Positions 1-8,268 of a DNA stretch of 20,000 nucleotides are shown piece after piece (positions within the stretch are counted from its first letter, which is position 1; every line of letters starts with the position of its first letter). The position numbers and the translations under genes are program-made. This DNA comes from Lineus longissimus (Eukaryota; Nemertea; Pilidiophora; Heteronemertea; Lineidae), in contig NC_088322.1 in the NCBI RefSeq assembly GCF_910592395.1, positions 4,054,931-4,074,930 on the forward strand. Direction: 5' to 3'. The notes under the pieces are model-generated. The model ran no database searches. It was not told where the DNA came from and worked only from the letters and a program-made list of their open reading frames with translations.

Positions 1-221
1 CCATGACCATGACCATGACCATGACCATGACCATGACCATGATCATGACCATGATCATGACCACGACGACGACGATCATGACGATGACGATGACGATGAC
101 GGTGAGGATGAGGATGACGATGACGATGACGATGACGATGATGATGATGATGACGATGATGATGATGATGATAATGATGATGATGATGATAATGATGACG
201 ATGACAATGATGATGACGATG

Positions 222-263
<42 letters not shown>

Positions 264-1594
264 TGAAGACGATGACGATGACGATAACAATGACGATGAC
301 GACGACGACGACGGCGACGACGATGATGATGATCATGATCATGACGATGATGGTGATGATGACGATGACGATGACGATGACGGTGAGGATGATGATGATG
401 ATGATCATGATGATGATGATGACGATGACGATAACAATGCACATGACGACGACGACGACGACGACGACAACGACGATGACGATGACAATGACGACGATGA
501 TGACGATAATGACGATGACGACGATGACGATGACGATGACGATGACCATGACCATGACCATGACGATGACCATGACCATGACCATGACCATGACCATGAC
601 CATGACCATGACCATGACCATGACCATGACCATGACCATGACCATGACCATGACCATGACCATGACCATGACCATGACCATGACCATGACCATGACCATG
701 ACCATGACCATGACCATGACCATGACCATGACCATGACCATGACCATGACCATGACCATGACCATGACCATGACCATGACCATGACCATGACCATGACCA
801 TGACCATGACCATGACCATGACCATGACCATGACCATGACCATGACCATGACCATGACCATGACCATGACCATGACCATGACCATGACCATGACCATGAC
901 CATGACCATGACCATGACCATGACCATGACCATGACCATGACCATGACCATGACCATGACCATGACCATGACCATGACCATGACCATGACCATGACCATG
1001 ACCATGACCATGACCATGACCATGACCATGACCATGACCATGACCATGACCATGACCATGACCATGACCATGACCATGACCATGACCATGACCATGACCA
1101 TGACCATGACCATGACCATGACCATGACCATGACCATGACCATGACCATGACCATGACCATGACCATGACCATGACCATGACCATGACCATGACCATGAC
1201 CATGACCATGACCATGACCATGACCATGACCATGACCATGACCATGACCATGACCATGACCATGACCATGACCATGACCATGACCATGACCATGACCATG
1301 ACCATGACCATGACCATGACCATGACCATGACCATGACCATGACCATGACCATGACCATGACCATGACCATGACCATGACCATGACCATGACCATGACCA
1401 TGACCATGACCATGACCATGACCATGACCATGATCATGACCACGACGATCATGACGATGACGATGACGATGACGGTGAGGATGAGGATGACGATGACGAT
1501 GACGATGTCGATGATGATGATGATGACGATGATGATGATGATGATAATGATGATGATGATGATAATGATGACGATGACAATGATGATGACGATG

Positions 1595-1642
<48 letters not shown>

Positions 1643-2128
1643 TGAAGACGATGACGATGACGATAACAATGACGATGACGACGACGACGACGGCGACGAC
1701 GATGATGATGATCATGATCATGACGATGATGGTGATGATGACGATGACGATGACGATGACGGTGAGGATGATGATGATGATGATCATGATGATGATGATG
1801 ACGATGACGATAACAATGCACATGACGACGACGACGACGACGACGACAACGACGATGACGATGACAATGACGACGATGATGACGATAATGACGATGACGA
1901 CGATGACGATGACGATGACGATGACCATGACCATGACCATGACCATGACCATGACCATGACCATGACCATGACCATGACCATGACCATGACCATGACCAT
2001 GACCATGACCATGACCATGACCATGACCATGACCATGACCATGACCATGACCATGACCATGGCGATGATGACGATGCGATGACGATGACGATGACGATGA
2101 CGGTGACGATGACGATGACGATGATGAA
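1..2128. repeat. (CATGAC)n / (GATGAC)n satellite with duplicated complex block
   Basis: This stretch is built almost entirely from degenerate hexanucleotide units. A pure CATGAC array runs from about 542 to 1430 and a shorter one from about 1921 to 2060. Between them are GATGAC/GATGAT-rich blocks of about 0.5 kb, at about 46-541 and about 1431-1920. These two blocks are near copies: the landmark GATCATG occurs at 74 and 1447 (offset 1373), and ATAACAATGC at 431 and 1810 (offset 1379). The higher-order period is therefore about 1.37-1.38 kb, with 6-bp unit indels. Long open frames exist only because the six-base unit lacks stops in several frames; the acidic Asp/His frame is broken by a one-base phase change near 217-224. 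I see no gene here. It looks like host satellite DNA rather than element DNA, although it could be part of an expanded terminal region. Confidence 0.93.
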
Positions 2129-2258
2129 AGAATATATGTATTGTGGTGGTAGGAATCTAGGTAATTCTAAGCTATTTTAACAAAAGCCCTTACAGGCCTT
2201 TTTGTCTCAAATTAGCTTAGAAACCCCTAAGAACCAGACACCACAATACATATATTCT
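2129..2258. repeat. 130-bp imperfect palindrome (foldback/MITE-like)
   Basis: The outer arms are perfect inverted copies of 20 nt (2129-2148 and 2239-2258; arm begins AGAATATATGTATTGTGGTG). An inner pair, TTCTAAGCTA at 2165-2174 and its complement at 2213-2222, continues the fold. The left arm begins exactly where the hexanucleotide satellite ends. No coding potential is seen. It is probably a non-autonomous foldback element or a junction hairpin; the copy number in the host cannot be judged from this window. Confidence 0.8.
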
Positions 2259-2623
2259 ATCATTCATGAAATGGTCAGTGAAGCGTTGCAGTGAAATGGT
2301 AAGGGAATACTAGAGTTCAATGGGTTAATGTAATCATGACTTACTGTATTCCAACAGAAAGTACACGTCAATAGCTTTCCAAGGATACATCATTGCAAAT
2401 ATCCATTGAGAAATGGCAGAGAAATGAACCATTGAAGTTCGCACATCTTGATAGTCCCAGCGTATTCCAATAAATGCTGTAGGCCTACAAGACAGCTGTT
2501 ACAGTGATTAATCATTGTTGCTTGAAATATTTAAAATAATGTTGACAGTGTCTGCATGTACATGGTAACATATGTTACCAAACAATACTCACGTCCCAAA
2601 GTATTACAAAAGTCTATTGTTCG

Positions 2624-2729
2624 TTAATGCGTTTATCCGACAGAATTTCCAGACATTATTTTAACGACCGCAAAAATAATTTTCAGCGCTGAAAATATTT
2701 TCTAAAATTCTGTCGGATAAACGCATTAA
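2624..2729. repeat. 106-bp palindrome with perfect 25-nt arms and TTAA ends
   Basis: The arms 2624-2648 and 2705-2729 are exact inverted repeats of 25 nt; the left arm starts TTAATGCGTTTATCCGACAG. The whole unit begins and ends with TTAA, and the loop contains a small CAGCGCTG palindrome. The shape is that of a MITE or foldback element with a possible TTAA target duplication. It lies about 290 bp before the first gene. Whether it is a transposon or a structural part of the element end is not decided by the sequence. Confidence 0.82.
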
Positions 2730-2757
2730 GACACAATAGGCCTTTTCATGTTTTTGA

Positions 2758-2854
2758 CAAGCAAAAATAATTAATGACTGCAACATCTGATATGGCCATT
2801 GTAATTTGCAAGCACAAATAATTAATGATTGCAACATCTGATATGGCCATTGTA
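2758..2854. repeat. Two-copy direct repeat, period 51 bp
   Basis: Copies at 2758-2803 and 2809-2854 (46 nt each) differ at two positions. Each contains AATAATTAATGA and ends in CTGATATGGCCATTGTA. They follow the TTAA palindrome. No function is evident; short direct repeats near an element end could bind a terminal or replication protein, but that is speculation. Confidence 0.8.
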
Positions 2855-3018
2855 CAACTTAATATCACTATGGTTTAAAGGCAAATGTTATTCTGTCCAT
2901 GGAGACATGATGTTAACGTCACACTTCCTCCATCTGGTGAGATTATTCCATAAAAATAAATGGCATTTTTACTGTCTTCATTAACCAAAATTCAAGGAAA
3001 AAAATTCAAGTAAATTAA

Positions 3019-4410
3019 ATGTATTATCCAATAGCAAATCAACATAAAAGTAAATTCACCTATGACTTCTTTAATTTAGAAGTAACTGTTAATACTAATA
3101 ACTTCTTCAGACTACAAGAAACTAAGATAACACCTGGGTTTTTGAGCCTGAAAAATAAGAAAGACTGTCTGCTACTGGAAAAGAATCCATTATCGTTTTA
3201 CCAGAACCAATTTAACATGGCTGTTTGGTTTGCTACAACAGGTTGTGGTATTTCAATAGACGATCACTTGAATCACAGTGACCCATTGTTAAGGTCAATT
3301 TACAGGTTTCATGTTTACTATCAAATATTGAAGATCATGAAGAATCTAGAGATACCAATTCCAGGTGAAAGTGATTTTAATGAGACAAACAATAACATTA
3401 ACCGTAGGAAACTAGGAGGGTTATTGAGTGAATTTGGTTTAAAAGACGAGTACGATTTCTCGGTGTTTGAAAATAACGGTGGTTGGAGGTCATGGAATGT
3501 ACCGGATTACAACCCGAACATAACTGATCCCGGATATTACATCAATGATTCTAAAATCAATTTCTTCCTCATGCAAGTTCATGAAAATAGAATGCCACCG
3601 ATGTTCAGTAAAGACTGGGATGCTGGAATGGCTAATTTCAAATATCCAGATATTTTCATCAAGGATCATGTCAGGAGACACAAGAATGTATTTGATGTAA
3701 TTACACAAAATGAATGTCAAACCTATCAACAATTCATGATATTTAAATCAAATGGTTTCTCTAATCCTGGAATAGAGAGGTTGAATGATACAATAAGAAC
3801 ATATGTTTACTGTATTCTGGGTGCTCAGGCGTTGACCAGAACACCAATAATTGGAGTACCGGGTACAGAATTGGATGCACAGAAGGAATTTAACAAACTA
3901 TTAAAGGATTCGATTAATCAACATCCTGATATTCCCACTTCAATTCAAAGATACCAAAAAGCAGTGAGTGACACTCATACAAGACTAGATTATGTAATAT
4001 CACCAGGATTGTATGTCATAGGATCAAATATGGTACTCGTTATTGGTAAGCTGGATAACTACAATAATAACATTTTAATAGCGCCAAAAAATGCTAAACC
4101 CGGTAAGAATGACATTAACCACAAAAAGACCTTACCACCACCACTGATGGAAGGAAATAGTTCTAAGAAAATAAGAGTTAAGAGTAGTGTTGGTACTGTC
4201 AAGTCGGACTTCGTCCTGAGAGCAAAGCTCGAGACCAGTCATAAACCAAAGAGTAATGTTGATACACCAAAAACAACTGAAACCTCAAAGAATACTCCTA
4301 CTGCTACTAAACTTGACACCAAAGTTGAGAAGGAGGATGATACTCATGAAACAATTAAATTCATGCTTTACTCAGTTGTTGGTACATTGATTGTTTTTAT
4401 GGTTAGATAA
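3019..4410 (+). CDS. Conserved Polinton protein with C-terminal membrane anchor
   Basis: This 463-residue protein has a central region that I recognise as recurrent in invertebrate Polintons: an AVWFATTGCGIS block (residues 68-79), a YRFHVYYQ segment (95-102) and a GIERLNDTIRTYVYCILGAQA block (251-271). No enzymatic motif is visible and its role is not established. Residues 447-462 form a hydrophobic segment at the extreme C-terminus, typical of a tail anchor, preceded by a Lys/Thr-rich linker. The start is the ATG in an AAATTAAATG context, matching the other genes of the element. A copy of the double-hairpin repeat is inserted in frame in the linker (4205-4233), adding DFVLRAKLE at residues 397-405. 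It is followed after 10 bp by the next gene on the same strand. A virion or virion-associated membrane role is inferred only from context. Confidence 0.85.
   Translation: MYYPIANQHKSKFTYDFFNLEVTVNTNNFFRLQETKITPGFLSLKNKKDCLLLEKNPLSFYQNQFNMAVWFATTGCGISIDDHLNHSDPLLRSIYRFHVYYQILKIMKNLEIPIPGESDFNETNNNINRRKLGGLLSEFGLKDEYDFSVFENNGGWRSWNVPDYNPNITDPGYYINDSKINFFLMQVHENRMPPMFSKDWDAGMANFKYPDIFIKDHVRRHKNVFDVITQNECQTYQQFMIFKSNGFSNPGIERLNDTIRTYVYCILGAQALTRTPIIGVPGTELDAQKEFNKLLKDSINQHPDIPTSIQRYQKAVSDTHTRLDYVISPGLYVIGSNMVLVIGKLDNYNNNILIAPKNAKPGKNDINHKKTLPPPLMEGNSSKKIRVKSSVGTVKSDFVLRAKLETSHKPKSNVDTPKTTETSKNTPTATKLDTKVEKEDDTHETIKFMLYSVVGTLIVFMVR
4205..4233 (+). repeat. Double-hairpin repeat, forward, in frame
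   Basis: Stems GGAC-TTC-GTCC and GAGC-AAA-GCTC, then GAG. It lies in the linker of the tail-anchored protein and is translated DFVLRAKLE. Confidence 0.95.
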
Positions 4411-4420
4411 ATAAGTAATT

Positions 4421-6052
4421 ATGGCTGAAGGAGGTGAAAATTATGAAATGGATGATTACGATTCACAATCATCATCATCATCATCAGGAACTTTTGAACA
4501 AATTCTAGAAATGAGAAAGGATGATTTAATTAATCAATATATTCACGCAAGATACAACACAGGTGAAATCAATAGAACTTTTCAAGATGACGGCACAACA
4601 TACAACACAGGAGGTGAATATATCCAAATGGATGAGATAGATCCTAATACAGGTGAAATCAATAGAACTTTTCAAGATGACGGCACAACATACAACACAG
4701 GAGGTGGAAATCTTACTACTGAAACTTCATTCAGTACACCAGAAAGAGTAAGAGGTATTGTCCCTGAATTGATGGAAAAGGAGTTAAGTTACGATACAAT
4801 AGAGGATAAACTTGATAAAGCATTGGGAGGATCAATCTGGAATTATGACAAGAAAAAATTGAGTAATCTTTCACCACACATTAGTTACAATGGAAACAAA
4901 CTTTATTACAATCCGAGAAATTCTGAATTTGATTTGATAAAAGATAAACGAGGAAACAAAAATTTATTTGAATATTCTGATAAAAATGGAGAAAAGATAA
5001 AGTTAATTCCTTTAACTAAGGATAATGGAATCTTCTATGCTGAAGGCACATTAAAGACTAAGTTTGGTACTAGATTTGTTGACATGATTAGAGGTATGAT
5101 TGCACCTGACCCACCAGTAAGGGAACCTACATTAGTAACCCCTGAAACACAGGCAGTAATTAATGAGGTAAACAGTTCAAACAAACCAATAGATAAACTG
5201 ATAGATTCTAATGATGATGAACTTAAATCACTGGGTTTTACTGAATATGCCTTGAGAGAACTTAGAGGGTTAAAACAGGCTGGTGATAAACTAGCTGCAG
5301 TAAAGAGGGATAAGGACATGCAAATACAAGAACTAGAAAATCAACTTCATAATTTAAGAAGAGACTATTTAGAGTCTGTAGAAATAGGTTCTGAAGACAC
5401 GGTGGAGTTGAAAAAGCAAATAGATGAACTAAATGACAAATTGTATGAGGAACAGTCAAAGGTATGGAGGTTAGACAATGACAGGGAGTCACAAACTAGA
5501 AGAATTAAACGTTTAATTGTTGATGTTCTAAAGAAACCAGATTCAACTATTCCTCTGAAGGACAGAATAAAGTTACTTTTTAAGACATATGGTGTAACTA
5601 TTAGCGCCATAATAACAGCTGTTGTAATGACATTTACAACTCTAGGTCTTAGTATCAGTAGTGCTTTAAGTGGTGCCACTAAATCTGTAAAACCAACTCC
5701 AGGACCAGACCCAACTCCAGGACCAGACCCAACTCCAGGACCAGACCCAACTCCAGGACCTACACCAGAACCAGGACCAAAACCATCAATACCAGATAAA
5801 GTAAAAGAAGGTCTCAAGAAGTTTGCTGAATGGCTAAAAGAACTAGCCAAGAAATCAGCTGCGGCTTTACCGGGAATCATCGGTTCTATCGTATCATTTC
5901 TCCTGAAAACAATTGGTGCAGTTGTTGGCTTTCTAGCTGAACATCTGATCATAGCAGTTATTGCTATTGTGAGCTCCATAATTTATGGTTTAATTGGGGG
6001 TGTTAAAGCCTTAAAATCACGTAAAACAGTAAAATCACGTAAAAGGTCTTAG
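4421..6052 (+). CDS. Coiled-coil, multi-membrane-segment Polinton protein
   Basis: This 543-residue protein starts with an acidic, serine-rich N-terminus (about residues 1-25). A 30-residue segment is then duplicated in tandem (about 47-65 and 77-95, from a 58-nt perfect DNA repeat 90 bp apart). A region carrying MIRGMIAPDPPVREP (222-236) follows, then a long charged heptad-like coiled coil (about 275-365). After that come a hydrophobic segment (about 391-415), a PTPGPD repeat linker (425-450), an amphipathic helix, and a strongly hydrophobic C-terminal region (about 483-527) with a basic tail. The C-terminal part (ALPGIIGSIVSFLLKT...GFLAEH) resembles a protein I recall from invertebrate Polintons; its function is unknown. 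A structural or membrane-remodelling virion role is possible. The start is ATG directly after AAGTAATT. It is tightly spaced after the upstream gene. Confidence 0.83.
   Translation: MAEGGENYEMDDYDSQSSSSSSGTFEQILEMRKDDLINQYIHARYNTGEINRTFQDDGTTYNTGGEYIQMDEIDPNTGEINRTFQDDGTTYNTGGGNLTTETSFSTPERVRGIVPELMEKELSYDTIEDKLDKALGGSIWNYDKKKLSNLSPHISYNGNKLYYNPRNSEFDLIKDKRGNKNLFEYSDKNGEKIKLIPLTKDNGIFYAEGTLKTKFGTRFVDMIRGMIAPDPPVREPTLVTPETQAVINEVNSSNKPIDKLIDSNDDELKSLGFTEYALRELRGLKQAGDKLAAVKRDKDMQIQELENQLHNLRRDYLESVEIGSEDTVELKKQIDELNDKLYEEQSKVWRLDNDRESQTRRIKRLIVDVLKKPDSTIPLKDRIKLLFKTYGVTISAIITAVVMTFTTLGLSISSALSGATKSVKPTPGPDPTPGPDPTPGPDPTPGPTPEPGPKPSIPDKVKEGLKKFAEWLKELAKKSAAALPGIIGSIVSFLLKTIGAVVGFLAEHLIIAVIAIVSSIIYGLIGGVKALKSRKTVKSRKRS
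4559..4706 (+). repeat. Tandem coding repeat, 58-nt identical copies 90 bp apart
   Basis: Bases 4559-4616 and 4649-4706 are identical. They encode the duplicated NTGEINRTFQDDG segment of the coiled-coil protein. The lack of synonymous differences points to a recent duplication. Confidence 0.9.
5695..5762 (+). repeat. 18-bp tandem repeat encoding PTPGPD
   Basis: Nearly four copies of the unit CCAACTCCAGGACCAGAC follow each other and encode a Pro/Gly/Asp linker between two hydrophobic parts of the protein. Identical codons in each unit suggest recent slippage expansion. Confidence 0.9.
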
Positions 6053-6099
6053 GTTACCTTCTATCAAAACAATGTTTAAAAAATAATTATTATGTAAAT

Positions 6100-6669
6100 A
6101 TGAATAAATACATCTCATTAAAAGACTATTATTCTAGTGAGCCGGACTTCGTCCTGAGAGCAGAGCTCGAGTGGAACAATGAGAATCTTAAAGGATACAT
6201 TCGTCCTAGGGTTATGGATCGAGCTATGCTCTCAGGACTGCGTCCGACTAGAAATTTTAGTGAAGAAAATGTCAGCAAGAATTATGACAGTGGGAAATTT
6301 GATAAGCCTACTCGAGCTATGCTCTCAAGACGAAGTCTGACTAGGACAAAGTCCCGAGAGCAAAGCTCGACTGAGACAATCAAAGTAGTCCTGCCAAGAA
6401 TGAAAGAATATGACGTCAGTACCAACACTAATGCTCAATTCTGCCGTAATTGTAAAAGGTGGACACTTTTTGAGTATCAAAAAAACTTGAATTCAGCAAG
6501 GTACGCAGCTAAAACTGTGAAGTATCAATTCTGCACCAATTGCAATTCGACTACTTACGACGATGATTTTAAAACTCTTGAGATCAATATTGACAACAAG
6601 ACACGTTACTTTGACAGTATTCTAAGGAAACTTGGATGGAGTCGGCCGAAAGGGCAGTTAAGTATTTAA
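6100..6669 (+). CDS. Zinc-ribbon protein loaded with hairpin-repeat insertions
   Basis: This 189-residue protein has a C-terminal half with a four-cysteine zinc-ribbon pattern: C115-x2-C118, 26 residues, then C145-x2-C148. This suits a nucleic-acid or transcription-type zinc ribbon, but no family can be named. The N-terminal half is made largely of translated double-hairpin repeats: DFVLRAELE (residues 16-24), DRAMLSGLRPTR (40-51) and TRAMLSRRSLTRTKSREQSST (71-91, from an inverted pair). These four repeat units keep the frame open. The start ATG follows TGTAAAT. The 3' end overlaps the next gene by 34 bp in another frame. The native N-terminal domain may have been much shorter before the repeats arrived. 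A transcription-related role is only a guess from the ribbon. Confidence 0.72.
   Translation: MNKYISLKDYYSSEPDFVLRAELEWNNENLKGYIRPRVMDRAMLSGLRPTRNFSEENVSKNYDSGKFDKPTRAMLSRRSLTRTKSREQSSTETIKVVLPRMKEYDVSTNTNAQFCRNCKRWTLFEYQKNLNSARYAAKTVKYQFCTNCNSTTYDDDFKTLEINIDNKTRYFDSILRKLGWSRPKGQLSI
6143..6171 (+). repeat. Double-hairpin repeat, forward, in frame
   Basis: Stems GGAC-TTC-GTCC and GAGC-AGA-GCTC. It is translated DFVLRAELE, 14 codons into the zinc-ribbon gene and 90 bp after the stop of the coiled-coil gene. Confidence 0.95.
6219..6249 (-). repeat. Double-hairpin repeat, reverse, in frame
   Basis: Stems GAGC-TAT-GCTC and GGAC-TGC-GTCC. It is translated DRAMLSGLRPT in the zinc-ribbon gene. Confidence 0.95.
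6312..6370. repeat. Inverted pair of double-hairpin repeats, in frame
   Basis: A reverse unit (6312-6341) is followed by a forward unit (6344-6370, GGAC-AAA-GTCC then GAGC-AAA-GCTC). The pair could fold into one long cruciform. Both are read through without a stop. Confidence 0.93.
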
Positions 6670-7328
6670 AGGACTTTGTGGAAGGGTATTTACATTGCTA
6701 CTTTTCAAGTCACAGAAAATGTCTTAGTAAGCAGAGATATGAAAGTACTCTTCAGTCAGCCCTAAAAATGGGTATTAACACTCTCCCCTCTAAGTTTTGT
6801 AACCAAGGGTTACATGGTGAAGCCATGCTTTTTAAATTTCACTGTGGGGAATATGATTGGTTTCTTGCCATTGAATTTATTAACAGGGCAATTGGTAAAC
6901 CGCAATTAACCGATGAGAATATCACTGACCTTAGACTAGTGTACTATGCTTTCCTTAGATTTCTGCATTACTGTGGTGTCAAGGTCACCATTAACTACAA
7001 GGTATTTTTACACCAAGCCTTTAAAACGCTGAAAATTGATTATGTAATATTTACACCTTTTTTAACCAACAAGGAGCGAGTAAATGATTTGGAGATATTA
7101 TGGTATGATTTCACTCAAAGTATTTTCTTCCAGAATTACAAGGTTGAGAAGGAATATGACCAGGATATTGACAAGCAGTTTGACGTTTTACTGAGTGCCA
7201 GTGCAGGTCGAGACATTAACTGCATCAGTAATATTAAGTTTACACCAGCCGGACTTCGTCCTGAGAGCACAGCTCGAGCCGGACTTCGTCCTGAGAGCAC
7301 AGCTCGAGCTAGTGTTAAGATGCAATAA
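6636..7328 (+). CDS. Conserved-looking protein of unknown function, repeat-derived C-terminus
   Basis: This 230-residue protein has a globular, cysteine-containing N-terminal domain (about residues 1-200) with a motif running HGEAMLFKFHCGEYDWFLAI (60-79). I do not recognise a characterised family. No membrane segment or catalytic signature is clear. The last 25 residues or so are two exact tandem copies of a 30-nt double-hairpin repeat unit, giving GLRPESTARA twice, just before the stop. It is the only gene here whose start lacks the A-rich leader: the chosen ATG lies inside the upstream gene (34-bp overlap). Initiation could instead be internal, for example at the Met in the AAAAATGGG context near 6768. 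Confidence 0.68.
   Translation: MESAERAVKYLKDFVEGYLHCYFSSHRKCLSKQRYESTLQSALKMGINTLPSKFCNQGLHGEAMLFKFHCGEYDWFLAIEFINRAIGKPQLTDENITDLRLVYYAFLRFLHYCGVKVTINYKVFLHQAFKTLKIDYVIFTPFLTNKERVNDLEILWYDFTQSIFFQNYKVEKEYDQDIDKQFDVLLSASAGRDINCISNIKFTPAGLRPESTARAGLRPESTARASVKMQ
7250..7308 (+). repeat. Two exact tandem double-hairpin repeats, 30-bp period
   Basis: GGAC-TTC-GTCC, TGA, GAGC-ACA-GCTC occurs twice exactly 30 bp apart, adding GLRPESTARA twice near the C-terminus of the 6636-7328 gene. Confidence 0.96.
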
Positions 7329-7379
7329 AGTTGTGAAAACAGCATTTTGCACTTAACAGTCATTTTTCCATAATTTTAA

Positions 7380-8219
7380 ATGAATAATCAGCAAATGAAT
7401 AGTCAGACATCTGCAGTGATTGAACAACAGATGAAACAGATTGGTGTTATGAGTCCTGAGAGCTTAGCTCGAGTTGGGGCTTCTAACCAACAGAATACTG
7501 GTAGTTACCAACAAAACAGAACTAACTTTCAACAGAACTGCTCTACAAATCAACAAGTTTCAAACAAGCAGTTGAATAGTTCAAATTTTGTTAATCCTAG
7601 TCAAGGAATAGTTAATCCCAGTCAAGGAATAGTCAATTCTAGTTGCCAACTAGGCTCAACTCGAGCTACGCTCTCAGGACAAAGTCCGACTAGCAATCAA
7701 CAAAATTTGAACTATTTGACTGATAGTGGCCTTAAAGCCAAACAAGACTTAGAGATTCTAGTTGCAACTGGTTTCCTTAATAAACAAATAACTTTTAATG
7801 ACTTAGATAATATGACTGAAAAAGAAATCTTAAAACACCATAGAATGTATGAAACAAAGATGGCTGCCAGACTTAATGATTCTTTGGGTAAGACAGTAAT
7901 TAAAGCTTACACTAAATTATCAAGGTGGTTATTACCAATAGATGATGAAGATAATCTTTACCATGATCTTAGAAATGATTATTTGATAACTAACGAGTTG
8001 GATAAATGGCTTGGATGGTTGAGTTTGAGAATGGGACCATTAACTGCACTTGCCTCAACAACACTTATTACTTTAGGTCATTGTCATGAGGAATCATCTA
8101 TGAATAAATCGAGTATGACTGCATCAAATATGAATACACCAAATATGACTGTCTCTGAATGTGACAAATCAATAGATGAAAGTCTAGATATCACAGGTAG
8201 TGATGATAAAGAAGACTAA
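7380..8219 (+). CDS. Q/N-rich N-terminus fused to a conserved helical Polinton domain
   Basis: This 279-residue protein starts with a low-complexity, Gln/Asn/Ser-rich region (about residues 1-115). It includes a 21-bp tandem repeat (7590-7631) giving NPSQGIV twice, and two in-frame double-hairpin repeats (7453-7473 and 7661-7690). The C-terminal domain (about 118-240) reads MTEKEILKHHRMYETKMAARLNDSLG... followed by RMGPLTALASTTLITLGH. It resembles a conserved helical protein I recall from invertebrate Polintons; its function is not known. A short Met/Asn/Ser tail follows. The start is ATG in a TTTTAAATG context, 51 bp after the upstream stop. A degenerate hairpin repeat lies just past its own stop (8230-8249). 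Confidence 0.8.
   Translation: MNNQQMNSQTSAVIEQQMKQIGVMSPESLARVGASNQQNTGSYQQNRTNFQQNCSTNQQVSNKQLNSSNFVNPSQGIVNPSQGIVNSSCQLGSTRATLSGQSPTSNQQNLNYLTDSGLKAKQDLEILVATGFLNKQITFNDLDNMTEKEILKHHRMYETKMAARLNDSLGKTVIKAYTKLSRWLLPIDDEDNLYHDLRNDYLITNELDKWLGWLSLRMGPLTALASTTLITLGHCHEESSMNKSSMTASNMNTPNMTVSECDKSIDESLDITGSDDKED
7453..7473 (+). repeat. Partial double-hairpin repeat, in frame
   Basis: Half of the first stem (GTCC) plus GAGC-TTA-GCTC-GAG, translated SPESLARV in the Q/N-rich region. Confidence 0.85.
7661..7690 (-). repeat. Double-hairpin repeat, reverse, in frame
   Basis: GAGC-TAC-GCTC then GGAC-AAA-GTCC, translated RATLSGQSPT in the Q/N-rich region. Confidence 0.94.
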
Positions 8220-8229
8220 ATTAACCTGG

Positions 8230-8249
8230 TTATGAGAACATAGTTCGAA
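8230..8249 (+). repeat. Degenerate half repeat after a stop codon
   Basis: GAGAACATAGTTCGAA matches the second hairpin with a changed but paired stem (GAAC-ATA-GTTC). It starts 11 bp past the stop of the 7380-8219 gene. Confidence 0.6.
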
Positions 8250-8268
8250 TTAAATTCGGCCAAGATAA

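Larger units (their letters stand above)
2259..3018. other. Non-coding left flank of the element
   Basis: No open frame with gene-like composition is present in these 760 bases. The stretch holds a TTAA-flanked palindrome (2624-2729), a two-copy direct repeat (2758-2854) and AT-rich sequence leading to the first gene. The left boundary of the Polinton should lie here or further left. I could not find a terminal inverted repeat, because the partner end is outside the window. Confidence 0.6.

Noticed and set aside
3-2082. Several long open frames on both strands in the satellite (Met-Thr, Val-Met and similar repeats)
   Set aside because: They arise because the hexanucleotide unit has no stop in those frames. 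Composition is pure repeat, the phase changes between blocks, and no start context or non-repeat domain is present.
2129-3018. Terminal inverted repeat of the element
   Set aside because: Without the right end no inverted partner can be shown. The palindromes here are self-complementary and do not match any other part of the window.
5035-5979. Minus-strand open frames opposite the coiled-coil gene
   Set aside because: They are antisense shadows of a well-supported gene, with low-complexity complement sequence and no start motif.
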